The notes: generated by a model not told the origin, from the sequence alone. A stretch of DNA of 64,000 bases from JAWWOW01 sp033851265 (GCA_033851265.1 JAWWOW010000006.1:1-64000), one strand, 5' to 3'; counted from the first letter of the stretch, positions 9,364-19,440 are shown. Program-made: numbers and translations.

Positions 9364-10223
9364 GCGTCCTCCGCGGCATCGGCGGTCGGTCGCATCGAAC
9401 CGTCGTCGCGAGCACCGTCGTAGTCCTTGCGCGAGCCACACACCGAGGCCTTGGTGCACTTGCAGGTCTGGCCGGATGCCGCCAGCCGAACGACAACCGA
9501 ATCCGAAGGCACGTTGTGGCCGATGACTGTGCCTTCACCTTCGGGCGTGTCGACCCGCTCGCCGACCTTGGGCGCATCGGCCCGAAACTCTTGATAGAGC
9601 GGGTGCTCGTACTTCAGGCAGCACATGAGCCGGCCGCACGCGCCGGAGATCTTCAACGGGTTGAGTGGCAGGTCCTGGTCCTTGGCCATCCGGATCGCTA
9701 CCGGCTCGAAGTCCTTCAAGAACGTGGCGCAACACAGATCCCGACCGCACGGGCCGATGCCGCCCTGCACCCGCGCCTCGTCCCGTGCACCCAGCTGTCG
9801 AAGCTCGACCCTGGCACCGACCGCGCGCGACAAGTCGCGGACAAGTGCGCGGAAGTCGACGCGGTGCGGCGCGGAGAAATACACAACGAAGCGTGGTCGA
9901 TCGCCGCGGTCGACGTAATCGACGCTGAGCACCTTCATCGGCAGGACGTGCGCGCGAATGAGCCGTTTGGCGGCGACGCGTACCTCGGCTCGCCGACGCC
10001 GATTGCGTTCGTCGCGCGTGGTGTCCTCGTCGGTCGCCGAGCCGGCGCAGACCGGTAGCCCACCGATGTCTTCAGTCACCCACTGCGGCGCCCACACACA
10101 CTCGGCGACCTCGGTGCCGTCATCGGTGGGCACGAGCACCAGTTCACCGACGCGCGGCGAGTGCTCGCCGGGATCGAGGTAGTAGAGGCGGCCGTGCCGC
10201 GTGAAGCTGACCGCCATGACCAT
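9360..10223 (-). CDS. ricT: PSP1-domain protein (RicT/YaaT-like)
   Basis: About 287-residue cytoplasmic protein of the RicT/YaaT family, which in Bacillus is part of an Fe-S-containing complex affecting RNase Y-dependent RNA maturation. The PSP1 core and the two cysteine clusters CGRDLCCATFL and CGRLMCCLKYEH typical of the family are intact. No Shine-Dalgarno marks the start; ATG at 10223, ATG at 10217 and GTG at 10229 are all possible. Gene order tmk-holB-ricT matches many Gram-positive genomes. Whether the actinobacterial protein has the Bacillus role is not known to me. Confidence 0.88.
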   Translation of the reverse strand: MVMAVSFTRHGRLYYLDPGEHSPRVGELVLVPTDDGTEVAECVWAPQWVTEDIGGLPVCAGSATDEDTTRDERNRRRRAEVRVAAKRLIRAHVLPMKVLSVDYVDRGDRPRFVVYFSAPHRVDFRALVRDLSRAVGARVELRQLGARDEARVQGGIGPCGRDLCCATFLKDFEPVAIRMAKDQDLPLNPLKISGACGRLMCCLKYEHPLYQEFRADAPKVGERVDTPEGEGTVIGHNVPSDSVVVRLAASGQTCKCTKASVCGSRKDYDGARDDGSMRPTADAAEDA

Positions 10224-10268
10224 GCCCACGCGGTCACGGTACGCGAACGAGCGGAGGCCGTGCCCGCC

Positions 10269-11426
10269 CTAACCAGTGCGGACGGCGAGAGCCATCGCCT
10301 CGACCGCCAGGAGTGGATTGACGTTGGCGGCGAGCGCTTCGCGACACGCGAGGATTGCCTCGATTCGTCGCAGTGTCTGTTCGGGGCGCGAACCGTGCGC
10401 CAGCCGTTGCACTCGATCGGCGAGATCGTCGTTGACCAACGCCACCCGGCCGCCGAGTTGTACGGCGAGGACATCGCGCTGCAGGGCCGCGAGGTCGAGC
10501 AGCGCGCGGTCGAGCACATCGCGCTTACCGCGTGTAGCGCGTGATTTCTGCCGCTTCTCGAGGTCGGTGACTGCCCCAGACGAGCCGCGGGGCAGGCCGC
10601 GTCCGATATCACCGAGGGCCTCGCGGAGTGCCTTCGTCTCGTGGACGTCGAGTTCGTCGGTGACGGCGACCGCTTCCTCGGTTGCGGCTTCGACGAGGGC
10701 AGCGGCCGCGGCAAGGGCGCTCGGGACGGTCTCGAGGGAGAACGGCAGGTCGAGTACGTCGCGACGTCGGCGGCGGGCTTCTTCGTCGGTCGCCAGCCGG
10801 CGGGCACGGCCGACATGTCCCTGGGCTGCTCGGGCGGCAAACGCAGCCATGGCCGGGTCGATGCCATCGCGACGTACGAGCACAGCGGCGACGGCCTCGG
10901 CTGACGGGATGCGCAACGTGACGAGCCGGCATCGCGATCGGATGGTGGGCAGCAGGTCGTCCGGTGTCGGCGCACAGAGAATGAACACCGCTCGGCGCGG
11001 TGGCTCTTCGATGGCGCGCAACAACGCGTTGGCGGCGTCCTCGGTCAGCCGATCCGCGTCCTCGACGACGACGACACGCCACCGACCACTCATGGGTGAA
11101 TCGGAAACGCTGCGCACGAGTTGACGAGCCTCCGTGACGCCGTACGACAAACCTTCCGGCGTCACGAGTGTCACGTCGGCGTGCGTGCCGCCGAGCGACG
11201 TGCGGCAGGCATCGCAGTCGCCACAACCGCCGAGGGGGCATTCGAGCGCCGCCGCAAATGCACGGGCAGCGACCGACCGTCCGGAGCCGGGAGGCCCGGT
11301 GATGAGCCACGCGTGTGTCATGGCTGGGCCCGGTTGGCCGTCGAGGACTTCCGCAGCATCAGCCGATGCACGTGACAGCACGGCAACAGCGTCCGGCTGG
11401 CCGATGACTTCGTCGTAGACCGTCAT
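10269..11426 (-). CDS. holB: DNA polymerase III subunit delta'
   Basis: 385-residue clamp-loader subunit. The start MTVYDEVIGQPDAV is typical. A P-loop GPPGSGRS (with Arg in place of the usual Lys, consistent with delta' subunits not hydrolysing ATP) is followed by the zinc-binding cysteines in CPLGGCGDCDAC, then VVVEDADRLTEDAANALL and an SRC-type segment (TIRSRCRLVTL). The start codon overlaps the tmk fusion stop by 4 bp (ATGA at 11423-11426), so the replication genes are translationally coupled. Confidence 0.95.
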   Translation of the reverse strand: MTVYDEVIGQPDAVAVLSRASADAAEVLDGQPGPAMTHAWLITGPPGSGRSVAARAFAAALECPLGGCGDCDACRTSLGGTHADVTLVTPEGLSYGVTEARQLVRSVSDSPMSGRWRVVVVEDADRLTEDAANALLRAIEEPPRRAVFILCAPTPDDLLPTIRSRCRLVTLRIPSAEAVAAVLVRRDGIDPAMAAFAARAAQGHVGRARRLATDEEARRRRRDVLDLPFSLETVPSALAAAAALVEAATEEAVAVTDELDVHETKALREALGDIGRGLPRGSSGAVTDLEKRQKSRATRGKRDVLDRALLDLAALQRDVLAVQLGGRVALVNDDLADRVQRLAHGSRPEQTLRRIEAILACREALAANVNPLLAVEAMALAVRTG

Positions 11427-13507
11427 GACCCACCACCCGGATTGCTGCGGACCGACGGCTCGACCATCGGAACCGTGGCTGGGTCGGGATCCCCCGGCAA
11501 CGTCGCGAGCTCCTCGGTCTCGGCCGCTTTCGTCAGTGCCGGCAACAACTTCTCGATCCGTGCTCTCACCTGTCCCGCGATCACGTCGACAGCCAACGTG
11601 GCATCCACGACGAGATACCGGTTCGGGTCGCGCTCAGCAAGCTCGCGAAAGCCGTGCCGAACCCGCTCGTGAAACTCGGTCGACTCCGCTTCGAGACGGT
11701 CGGGAGCGTCGCCACTGCGACCGAGTCCCGTCTCGGGTGAAACGTCGAGCAGCACGGTCAAGTCGGGAACCAAGCCATCGGTCGCCCATCTCGAGATGCG
11801 TGCCAAGTCGTCAACGGGAAGGTCGCGCCCCGCTCCTTGGTAGGCCAGTGTCGAGTCGATGTAACGATCACTCACCACGACCTCGCCGCGGTCGAGTGCC
11901 GGACGGATGATTCGCGCAACGTGGTCGGCACGGTCGGCGGCGTACAGCAAAGCTTCTGACCGCGGCGAGACGCTGGCGGTGGGGTCGAGGAGCAACGCGC
12001 GCACACGAGCACCGAGATCCGTCGCGCCCGGCTCTCGGGTGACGACGGTGGACATCCCGCGTTCGCGAAGCCAATCGGTGAGCAGGCGAACCTGAGTCGA
12101 CTTGCCCGCACCATCACCGCCTTCGAAGACGACAAGTGTTCCTCGTCGCGGCAGGTCAGTGACTGCAGGGAGCCGGCCGAGACTCGCCAGCAGGTCACGC
12201 CACAGCGGTACGTCGCGGTCGTCCATCTGCCGGTAGGACACGATGCCGACGACGATGCCGAGGAGCCCCGCGGCAAACAGCGTGACCGAGGCACCGTCGA
12301 GGCGCAGGTTGTAGCCGGCGATGTCAACGCGCCGCACACCGATACCGCCGGAGATGAGCGGGGCCGCTGCTATGACGAGCAGCATGTCGACGCGGACGAG
12401 CGACTGGACTAGGGCGAATGTGCGACCGCGCAGGTGGTCCTCGACCTCGCCTCCGAGCAGCGTGTAGCCGACGACCCAGGCGATGCCGGCGAAGCCGCCG
12501 ACGAGGACCGTCCACAGCACCGCGATGACGAGGTTGGGCAACAGCGCGAGGATGGCAAGCGCGATGCCACCACAGACCAGGGCCAGTCCGAACAAGCGCA
12601 TCCGGCTGAAGTCGCGCAGCAGTCTCGGGCCGACGAACATGCCGAGTGCGAGACCTGTGAACACTGCGCCAAAGAGCAATCCGTAGCCCGCGTCCCCGCC
12701 ACCGAGCACTTGTGAGAATGGGCGGGCAAGCGCGATGACACACGCGCTTGCTGCGAACCCACCGAGAATTCCGATGACCAGGCCGCGGACGAGCGGTGTG
12801 GATGCAACGAAGTGCCAGCCCTCGCCGATCGCCCGGAAGATGTTTGTCTCGGCCGTACCGTCGGCGGATAGGCGACGTCCGGAGATTTCACTGAGGGTGG
12901 CGACGGTTAGCGCCGAAACAAGGAACGTCGCCGCGTCGAGATAGAGCGCGAGGTCCGTCGGGTTGGTCGTGAAGAAGTGAATGCCACTCGCGAGGGCGTC
13001 ATTGAACTTCGCGAGAATCGCGAAGAAGACCGCCGCAACAGGAGCGGAGCCATACGTCGTGATGAGGGAGAGCTGGTTGGCAGCCTCCAGCCGGCGCCGC
13101 TCGACGAGGTTGGGGACTGACGCTTCCTTCGACGGAATCCAGAACAGGCTTGCTGTTTCGATGAGGAAAGACGCCGCGAACAGCCACGGCAGCGAGTGAA
13201 ACGCCGCGATGCTCACCAGCAAGAGACACCGGATGACGTCGCAGGTGACCATGGTCTTGCGACGGTCGAACCGGTCGGCGAAGGCTCCGGCTAGTGGTCC
13301 GAAGACGAGCGCGGGCAGGAATCTGACGAAGAACACGCCACCGATGGCGAAGTTCTGCTGCGCGAAACTGCCGGACAGGTGTGCAGCAAGCGCAGTTGTC
13401 GCGAGAAGACCGAGCCAGTCCCCGAAACTCGAGAACGACAACGCGATCCAGAGCCGCCGGAATGCGCGGATCTGCAACACACCGCGCAGATCATGAGCCG
13501 CGGGCAT
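11423..13507 (-). CDS. tmk: MFS transporter-thymidylate kinase fusion
   Basis: 694-residue two-part protein. Residues 1 to about 420 are a major-facilitator-type membrane domain with about 12 hydrophobic segments and the loop GPLAGAFADRFDRR characteristic of MFS efflux proteins. After a short cytoplasmic linker, residues about 455-665 are a complete thymidylate kinase: P-loop GGDGAGKST, the DR(Y) motif SDRYIDSTLAYQGAG and substrate segment TREPGATDLG. The kinase makes dTDP from dTMP and is presumably the essential housekeeping copy, since it is coupled to holB. The transported substrate is unknown. Long MFS-Tmk fusions occur in other actinobacteria. ATG 13507 is used; no clear ribosome site was seen. 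Confidence 0.9.
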   Translation of the reverse strand: MPAAHDLRGVLQIRAFRRLWIALSFSSFGDWLGLLATTALAAHLSGSFAQQNFAIGGVFFVRFLPALVFGPLAGAFADRFDRRKTMVTCDVIRCLLLVSIAAFHSLPWLFAASFLIETASLFWIPSKEASVPNLVERRRLEAANQLSLITTYGSAPVAAVFFAILAKFNDALASGIHFFTTNPTDLALYLDAATFLVSALTVATLSEISGRRLSADGTAETNIFRAIGEGWHFVASTPLVRGLVIGILGGFAASACVIALARPFSQVLGGGDAGYGLLFGAVFTGLALGMFVGPRLLRDFSRMRLFGLALVCGGIALAILALLPNLVIAVLWTVLVGGFAGIAWVVGYTLLGGEVEDHLRGRTFALVQSLVRVDMLLVIAAAPLISGGIGVRRVDIAGYNLRLDGASVTLFAAGLLGIVVGIVSYRQMDDRDVPLWRDLLASLGRLPAVTDLPRRGTLVVFEGGDGAGKSTQVRLLTDWLRERGMSTVVTREPGATDLGARVRALLLDPTASVSPRSEALLYAADRADHVARIIRPALDRGEVVVSDRYIDSTLAYQGAGRDLPVDDLARISRWATDGLVPDLTVLLDVSPETGLGRSGDAPDRLEAESTEFHERVRHGFRELAERDPNRYLVVDATLAVDVIAGQVRARIEKLLPALTKAAETEELATLPGDPDPATVPMVEPSVRSNPGGGS

Positions 13508-13622
13508 CGCACCCGAGGCGATGGCGGTGATCTCCTCGGCGGCTGTTTCGTCAGCGATGACTGCTCCTGTTGCTCATCGACGTGCCACCGGAAGCGTAAC
13601 CAGGGCCGGTGGCCGAAGGCGG

Positions 13623-16334
13623 TCAACGCTTGGGCGCGGTGGATCGTTTCGATGCGGTCTTCTTTTTTGCCGACGTCTTCTTCGCCGCGGCCTTCTTTGC
13701 CGTCGCCTTCTTTGCCCGCTTCGGAGCAGGACCTTTGGCGCGTCGCTCGGCGAGCAGCTCAGCCGCCCGCTCAACAGTGATCCCTGCCGGGTCCTCACCC
13801 TTACGAAGGCTCGCGTTGGTCTCCCCGTCCGTTACATACGGACCGAATCGGCCTTCGCGCAACACCATTGGCTGGCCAGTGGCGGGATCCGGTCCGAGCT
13901 CGCGCAATGGTGCGGCGGCTGCGCGACCACGGCCACGCGTGCGTGGCTGGGCCAGCACCGCAAGGGCTTCGTCGAGAGCCAGTGTGAACAGCTGCTCCTC
14001 GGACTCCAGCGACCGTGACTCGCTGCCCTTCTTGACATAGGGCCCGTAGCGACCGTTCAGCGCGGTGATGTCCTCACCGTCGACGGTGCCGACGACCCGC
14101 GGGAGCGTCAGTAGTCGCAGTGCATCGTCGAGAGTCAGCGTTTCGACTGACATCGTCTTGAACAACGACGACGTACGTGGCTTCTCTTTGCCGCCGTCGG
14201 GCAGCACTTCGGACACGTACGGCCCGTAGCGTCCGTTGCGCGCGACGATCTCGTATCCGGTGACCGGGTCGATGCCGAGAGGGCGGTCGCCGCTGGGTGC
14301 GTCAAGCAGCTCTTCGGCCTTTTCGACGGTGAGCTCGTCGGGCGGAAGTTCCTCCGGAACGCTGGCTCGGTCCTCTCCGCGCTCGACATAGGGCCCGTAA
14401 CGCCCGACGCGGAGCACGATGTCGTTGCCGACGGGAAAGGTGTTGATCTCCCGCGCATCGATCTCGTCGAGGTGGTCCGAAACCAACGATCGCAGCCCGG
14501 CTGCGCCGTTCGCACCGAAGTAGAACCGGTGCAACCACGGCGCCATCTCCGCGTTACCGGCCGCGATGCGGTCGAGGTCGTCTTCCATTCGAGCGGTGAA
14601 GTCGTAATCGACGAACTGCGGGAAGTGCTTTTCCAGCAGCCCGACTACAGCGAAGGCAAGGAACGCCGGCACAAGTGCCGTGCCCCGCTTGAACACGTAC
14701 CCACGGTCAAGAATGGTGCCGATGATCGACGCGTAGGTCGACGGTCGCCCGATCTCGCGTTCTTCCAGCTCTTTGACGAGCGTTGCTTCGGTGTAGCGCG
14801 GCGGCGGCTTGGTGCTGTGGCCTTCCGGGTCGATCGCGGTCGGCGTCAACGCGTCACCCTCGGCCACCTGCGGAAGCCGCCGCTCCTTGTCCTCGCGGTC
14901 ATCGTCAGGGTCGTCAGCGTCTTCGACGTACACACGCAGAAAACCGGGGAAGGTGATGACCTTGCCGGTAGCGGAGAACTCGGCGTCCTCGTTCTGCTCG
15001 GTCGTCGCGCCAAGTCGCACCGACACAGATTGGCCGCGCGCATCGGCCATCTGCGATGCGACGGTGCGCTGCCAGACCAGCTCATACAGGCGCAACTCGT
15101 CGCGGTGAAGTTCGCCGGCAACCTCGCCCGGCGTACGGAAGGTTTCGCCAGATGGACGAATCGCCTCGTGCGCCTCCTGCGCGTTCTTCACCTTGCTCGT
15201 GTAGTGGCGTGGGGTGTCCGGCACGTAGTCCGGACCGAAGAGTTCGCGGGCCTGCATGCGTGCCGCGGTGATCGCGGTCTCGGACAGCTGGATCGAGTCC
15301 GTGCGCATGTAGGTGATGTAGCCGCCCTCGTACAGACGCTGCGCCGTGCGCATGGTGCGTTCCGCGCCGTACCCGAGCTTGCGCGAGGCTTCCTGCTGCA
15401 ACGTCGTCGTGCGGAATGGTGCGTACGGCGACCGGCGGTATGGCTTCTGATCGACCGAGCGAACCGCGAATTGACGGCCCATCAACCGTTCGGCCAGACC
15501 GCGGGCAGCGGCTTCATCCAGCCGCGCGAGATCGGGAGTTTTCAGCTGCCCGACGGAGTCGAAGTCGCGACCGGTGGCGAGGCGACGGCCGTCGAGAGTG
15601 ACCAAACGTGCGTCGAACGACCGCGGCTCATTGCTGTCGGTGGCGCGCTGCGTCTCGAACGTCCCCAAGATGTCCCAGTACTCGGCAGCGCGGAACGCGA
15701 TGCGCTCACGTTCGCGTTCGACGATGAGACGCGTTGCGACGGACTGCACGCGGCCAGCCGAAAGTTTCGGCATCACCTTCTTCCACAGCACGGGCGAAAG
15801 CTCGTAGCCGAACAGCCGATCGAGGATGCGCCGGGTCTCCTGCGCGTCGACGAGTTGGCGGTCGATGTCACGAGGGTGCTCGATCGCCTCACGTATCGCG
15901 GCCGGAGTGATCTCGTGGAAGACCATCCGGTGCACAGGCACCTTCGGTTTCAGCACCTCGACGAGATGCCACGCGATTGCCTCCCCCTCGCGGTCCTCAT
16001 CTGTCGCCAGCAACAACTCCGAAGCCGTGGACAGCGCCTTCTTCAGGCGGGTCACTTGCTGCTTCTTGTCGCGGTTGACGACGTAAACGGGCTCGAAGTC
16101 GTTGTCGACGTCGATGGCGAAGGTCTTCCACAGCTCTTTCTTCTCCGGCGGCATCTCCGACGCGCTGCCCGGAAGGTCGCGGATGTGCCCGATGCTCGAC
16201 TCGACCTGGTAGTCGCGGCCGAGATAGCCGGAGATGGTCTTGGCCTTAGCCGGAGACTCGACGATCACCAGACGCCGACCGCCCTCGGGAGCGGCCGTCT
16301 CGGCCTCGAGGTCGTCGTCGTCAGGCGTCGACAC
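13623..16334 (-). CDS. topA: DNA topoisomerase I
   Basis: 903-residue type IA topoisomerase relaxing negative supercoils. The TOPRIM start RRLVIVESPAKAKTISGYLG follows a short acidic N terminus; the active-site tyrosine is in GGYITYMRTDS near residue 340. In place of zinc fingers there are four C-terminal repeats beginning GRYGPYV/GRFGPYV and a final Lys/Ala-rich tail of about 40 residues, the usual actinobacterial arrangement for DNA binding. GTG start at 16334. No operon partner is evident; 115 bp separate it from the MFS-Tmk gene downstream. Confidence 0.97.
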   Translation of the reverse strand: MSTPDDDDLEAETAAPEGGRRLVIVESPAKAKTISGYLGRDYQVESSIGHIRDLPGSASEMPPEKKELWKTFAIDVDNDFEPVYVVNRDKKQQVTRLKKALSTASELLLATDEDREGEAIAWHLVEVLKPKVPVHRMVFHEITPAAIREAIEHPRDIDRQLVDAQETRRILDRLFGYELSPVLWKKVMPKLSAGRVQSVATRLIVERERERIAFRAAEYWDILGTFETQRATDSNEPRSFDARLVTLDGRRLATGRDFDSVGQLKTPDLARLDEAAARGLAERLMGRQFAVRSVDQKPYRRSPYAPFRTTTLQQEASRKLGYGAERTMRTAQRLYEGGYITYMRTDSIQLSETAITAARMQARELFGPDYVPDTPRHYTSKVKNAQEAHEAIRPSGETFRTPGEVAGELHRDELRLYELVWQRTVASQMADARGQSVSVRLGATTEQNEDAEFSATGKVITFPGFLRVYVEDADDPDDDREDKERRLPQVAEGDALTPTAIDPEGHSTKPPPRYTEATLVKELEEREIGRPSTYASIIGTILDRGYVFKRGTALVPAFLAFAVVGLLEKHFPQFVDYDFTARMEDDLDRIAAGNAEMAPWLHRFYFGANGAAGLRSLVSDHLDEIDAREINTFPVGNDIVLRVGRYGPYVERGEDRASVPEELPPDELTVEKAEELLDAPSGDRPLGIDPVTGYEIVARNGRYGPYVSEVLPDGGKEKPRTSSLFKTMSVETLTLDDALRLLTLPRVVGTVDGEDITALNGRYGPYVKKGSESRSLESEEQLFTLALDEALAVLAQPRTRGRGRAAAAPLRELGPDPATGQPMVLREGRFGPYVTDGETNASLRKGEDPAGITVERAAELLAERRAKGPAPKRAKKATAKKAAAKKTSAKKKTASKRSTAPKR

Positions 16335-16372
16335 GGGTGCGTTTCCTCCTCGGCTGCGGTTGAGGGACTCGG

Positions 16373-16969
16373 TCAGGGACCGTCGGGTGGCCAGTAGTCG
16401 GGGGGAACTCCGGCGCGGGGTTCACCCACGAGCTCGCGTAACCGCGCGAGCCTGCGGCGTCCCACGATGCGGTACGCCGGTCCCTCCCCGCGTGGTCCCA
16501 CGAAGGTACCGGGTACCCCCGCCGTGGCCAGCGCGGCGCCCACCGCCGGCCACGCCTGCTCGTCCGACGGGCCGAGCGCGAGTGAGTAGCCGCTGTGATC
16601 GACCCGGCCGGCCGCCAACGCCCACCAGCGCAAGCGCGGCCCATCGAGCTGTAAGCGTGGCGGAGGCAGTTTCACCGCGCCGGAGGTCCAGCGTCCCGCA
16701 AGCGGCACAAGCGCCGGCACGAACGGCGTGCGTACCGCGATCCGGCCTTCTTCGCCGGGCACGGTCTCGCCGAGAAGGTCGATCACGGCGAGCGCTTCGA
16801 GCAGCGCAGCCACCCGCCACGGCTCGGTAACAACCACGCTCACCCGAGCGGCATCACCGCGGCGTACAACCTGCCCCGGCCCGCACAGCAGCCCTTCCAC
16901 GTCGTGCACCGACGGAGGAAGCGCCTCCGCGGAGAAGAACGACAGCTGCTGGCCGGCCACGCCAGGCAC
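16373..16969 (-). CDS. conserved actinobacterial protein of unknown function (topA neighbour)
   Basis: 198 residues, no signal peptide or membrane helix. I do not recognise a domain. The N terminus (MPGVAGQQLSFFSAEALPP) is followed by two compact alpha/beta-looking halves with Trp/Pro/Arg-rich stretches (LQLDGPRLRWWALAAGRVD), and the end YRIVGRRRLARLRELVGEP is basic and could bind nucleic acid (inference). A gene of similar position flanks topA in mycobacteria and streptomycetes, so it is probably a real conserved gene. It starts 29 bp after the hppA stop and ends 38 bp before topA. Confidence 0.75.
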   Translation of the reverse strand: MPGVAGQQLSFFSAEALPPSVHDVEGLLCGPGQVVRRGDAARVSVVVTEPWRVAALLEALAVIDLLGETVPGEEGRIAVRTPFVPALVPLAGRWTSGAVKLPPPRLQLDGPRLRWWALAAGRVDHSGYSLALGPSDEQAWPAVGAALATAGVPGTFVGPRGEGPAYRIVGRRRLARLRELVGEPRAGVPPDYWPPDGP

Positions 16970-16998
16970 CGTAACCCTCCCGCGTGGAAATTCCTGGG

Positions 16999-19311
16999 CT
17001 AAGCGGGGAGCTTCGCTGCGGTCTCGCTCGGCGACGGGTCCTTCATCGACACCTCACGCCGCTTGGAGATCACGACCGCCGCAACGAGGATCGCGACGGC
17101 CGCCACCCCGACGATGACACGCACCGACCCGTTGTGGCCGCCGTGTACGCCGTACTTGACCACCGTCGGCGCGATGAGCAGCGAGACCAGGTTCATGACC
17201 TTGATGAGCGGGTTGAGCGCGGGACCCGCGGTGTCCTTGAACGGATCGCCGACCGTGTCGCCGATAACCGTGGCGGAATGCGCTTCTGATCCCTTGCCGC
17301 CGTACAAGCCTTCCTCGACGAGCTTCTTCGCGTTGTCCCAGGCGCCACCGGAATTCGCGAGCAGGATCGCCATGAGGACGCCGGCCGCGATTGCGCCGGC
17401 CAGGTACGCACCAAGTGGTTCGTAACCGAGCCAGAACCCAACCGCGATCGGTGCGAGTACGGCGAGCAGACCCGGCGTCGCAAGCTCGCGCAACGAGTCC
17501 TTCGTGCAGATGTCGACGACGCGCGCGTAGTCGGGACGTACCGAGAAGTCCATGATCCCGGGGTTGTCGCGAAACTGGTTTCGCACTTCGACAACGACGC
17601 GACCTGCCGCGCGTGCAACGGCGTTGATCGCCAGACCAGAGAACAGGAAGACCACCGCAGCACCAATGATGAGGCCGAACAGCACGTTCGGCTTCGCCAC
17701 GTTGATCGACAGGACGAACCCGACACCTTGCCCCTTCTCACCGGCAACGGCGGTCGCGAAGGACCCGAACAGCGCGGTCGCGGCCAGCACGGCCGTCGCG
17801 ATCGCGATGCCCTTGGTGATGGCCTTCGTCGTGTTGCCGACCGCGTCGAGGCTGGTGAGGACCTCGGCGCCGCGCGCGTCCACCTCACCAGACATCTCTG
17901 CGATGCCCTGCGCGTTGTCCGAGATCGGGCCGAACGTGTCCATCGCGACGATCACGCCGACCGCGGTCAGCAGACCCGTACCTGCGAGCGCAACGCAGAA
18001 CAGCGACAGCACGACAACGCCGTGGCCGAGCAGGAACGCGACGTAGACCGAGCCACCGATGAGCAATGCGGAGTAGACCGCGGATTCCAGACCTACCGAG
18101 AAGCCGGCGAGGATCACCGTCGCCGCTCCTGTGGTTGACGCCGCGCCGATGTCACGCACCGGCTTGCGGTCGGTCTCGGTGAAGTAGCCGGTCAGCAGTT
18201 GGATCGCGCTCGCCAGCACGAGACCGACAAGCACCGCGAGCAAAACAGTGACGCGCGGATCACCCGAAAGTCCCGAGACCGCGCTGCTCTCGCCGGTGAG
18301 TTCGGAGAACTTCGACGGGAGATAGGCAAATGCTGCAACCGCTACGCCGATCAACGAGACGACAACGGAAATGAAGAATCCACGGTTGATTGCCGACATC
18401 CCAGTGCGGTCCTGCTCACGCGGGATGACGACGAGGATGCCGAGGACAGCGGTGATGACGCCGACCGCGGGAACGATGAGCGGAAAGACCAGCCCCTCCA
18501 TCCCGAACGCTTCCTTGCCCAGGATCAGCGCGGCGACCAGCGTCACGGCGTACGACTCAAACAGGTCGGCCGCCATACCCGCGCAGTCTCCGACGTTGTC
18601 ACCAACGTTGTCCGCGATGGTCGCGGCGTTGCGCGGATCGTCTTCGGGGATGCCCTTTTCAACCTTGCCGACGAGGTCGGCGCCGACGTCCGCAGCCTTG
18701 GTGAAGATGCCGCCGCCGACACGCATGAACATCGCGAGCAGAGCCGCGCCGAAACCGAACCCTTCGAGTACCTGTGCGGCATTCTCGTTGTACATGAGGA
18801 GTACGGCGGATGCGCCGAGCAAGCCAAGACCGACGGTGAGCATGCCGACGACACCGCCAGAACGGAACGCAATGCGCATGGCCGGTCGCGTGCCGACGGA
18901 TTGAGCTGCAGCAGCAACACGGACGTTGGCACGCGTTGCGAAGCGCATACCGATGAAGCCGACCAGCGCAGAAAAGCCCGCTCCGAGCAAGAAGAAGACA
19001 GATCGCCCGATGCGCACGCTTGTGCTGTGCGCCGGGAGGATGAACAGCACGCCGAAGATGAGGACGGCGAACGGCAGCAACGTCGTGAACTGCCGGCGAA
19101 GGTAGGCGTCGGCACCTTCCTGCACCGCGCGCGAGATCTCTTGCATCTTCGCGCTGCCCTCGGAGGCTGCGAGCACCTCACGACCGAAGTACACCGCCAC
19201 AAACAGCGCTAGCGCGGCAATGATCGCGATGATGACTACGACGGTGTAGTCGCCCCCGGCAACGTGCTGGGGTGCATCGGCGGCCACCGAAATTACTGGC
19301 AGCGCTGGCAT
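16999..19311 (-). CDS. hppA: K+-insensitive pyrophosphate-energized proton pump
   Basis: 770-residue integral membrane pyrophosphatase coupling PPi hydrolysis to H+ export. About 16 hydrophobic helices are visible. The PPi/Mg site GADLVGKVEKGIPEDDPRN and the GNTTKAITKG segment are intact; the lysine after GNTT marks the K+-independent class (K+-dependent pumps have Ala there). ATG at 19311 is supported by GAGGAGGA immediately upstream, rather than the ATG seven codons earlier. Streptomyces carries hppA in the same place beside the bldG pair, while mycobacteria lack it here. Confidence 0.96.
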   Translation of the reverse strand: MPALPVISVAADAPQHVAGGDYTVVVIIAIIAALALFVAVYFGREVLAASEGSAKMQEISRAVQEGADAYLRRQFTTLLPFAVLIFGVLFILPAHSTSVRIGRSVFFLLGAGFSALVGFIGMRFATRANVRVAAAAQSVGTRPAMRIAFRSGGVVGMLTVGLGLLGASAVLLMYNENAAQVLEGFGFGAALLAMFMRVGGGIFTKAADVGADLVGKVEKGIPEDDPRNAATIADNVGDNVGDCAGMAADLFESYAVTLVAALILGKEAFGMEGLVFPLIVPAVGVITAVLGILVVIPREQDRTGMSAINRGFFISVVVSLIGVAVAAFAYLPSKFSELTGESSAVSGLSGDPRVTVLLAVLVGLVLASAIQLLTGYFTETDRKPVRDIGAASTTGAATVILAGFSVGLESAVYSALLIGGSVYVAFLLGHGVVVLSLFCVALAGTGLLTAVGVIVAMDTFGPISDNAQGIAEMSGEVDARGAEVLTSLDAVGNTTKAITKGIAIATAVLAATALFGSFATAVAGEKGQGVGFVLSINVAKPNVLFGLIIGAAVVFLFSGLAINAVARAAGRVVVEVRNQFRDNPGIMDFSVRPDYARVVDICTKDSLRELATPGLLAVLAPIAVGFWLGYEPLGAYLAGAIAAGVLMAILLANSGGAWDNAKKLVEEGLYGGKGSEAHSATVIGDTVGDPFKDTAGPALNPLIKVMNLVSLLIAPTVVKYGVHGGHNGSVRVIVGVAAVAILVAAVVISKRREVSMKDPSPSETAAKLPA

Positions 19312-19440
19312 CAAGTTCCTCCTCAGACCCATGGGCAGAACTCATCCACGGTGGAGCGGGTTCGAACGGTGGATGACCGCGAGCGCGAACACACTGGTCC
19401 GGTCCTCGCGGCGCCGGAGTCTACGGCAACCCGCGGCTCG

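Noticed and set aside
14472..16397. 641-codon open frame on the plus strand opposite topA
   Set aside because: Longest shadow in the window; no recognisable domain and the minus strand is a complete topoisomerase I.
18199..19212. 337-codon plus-strand frame opposite hppA
   Set aside because: His/Asp/Arg/Glu-rich reverse shadow; hppA is intact on the other strand.
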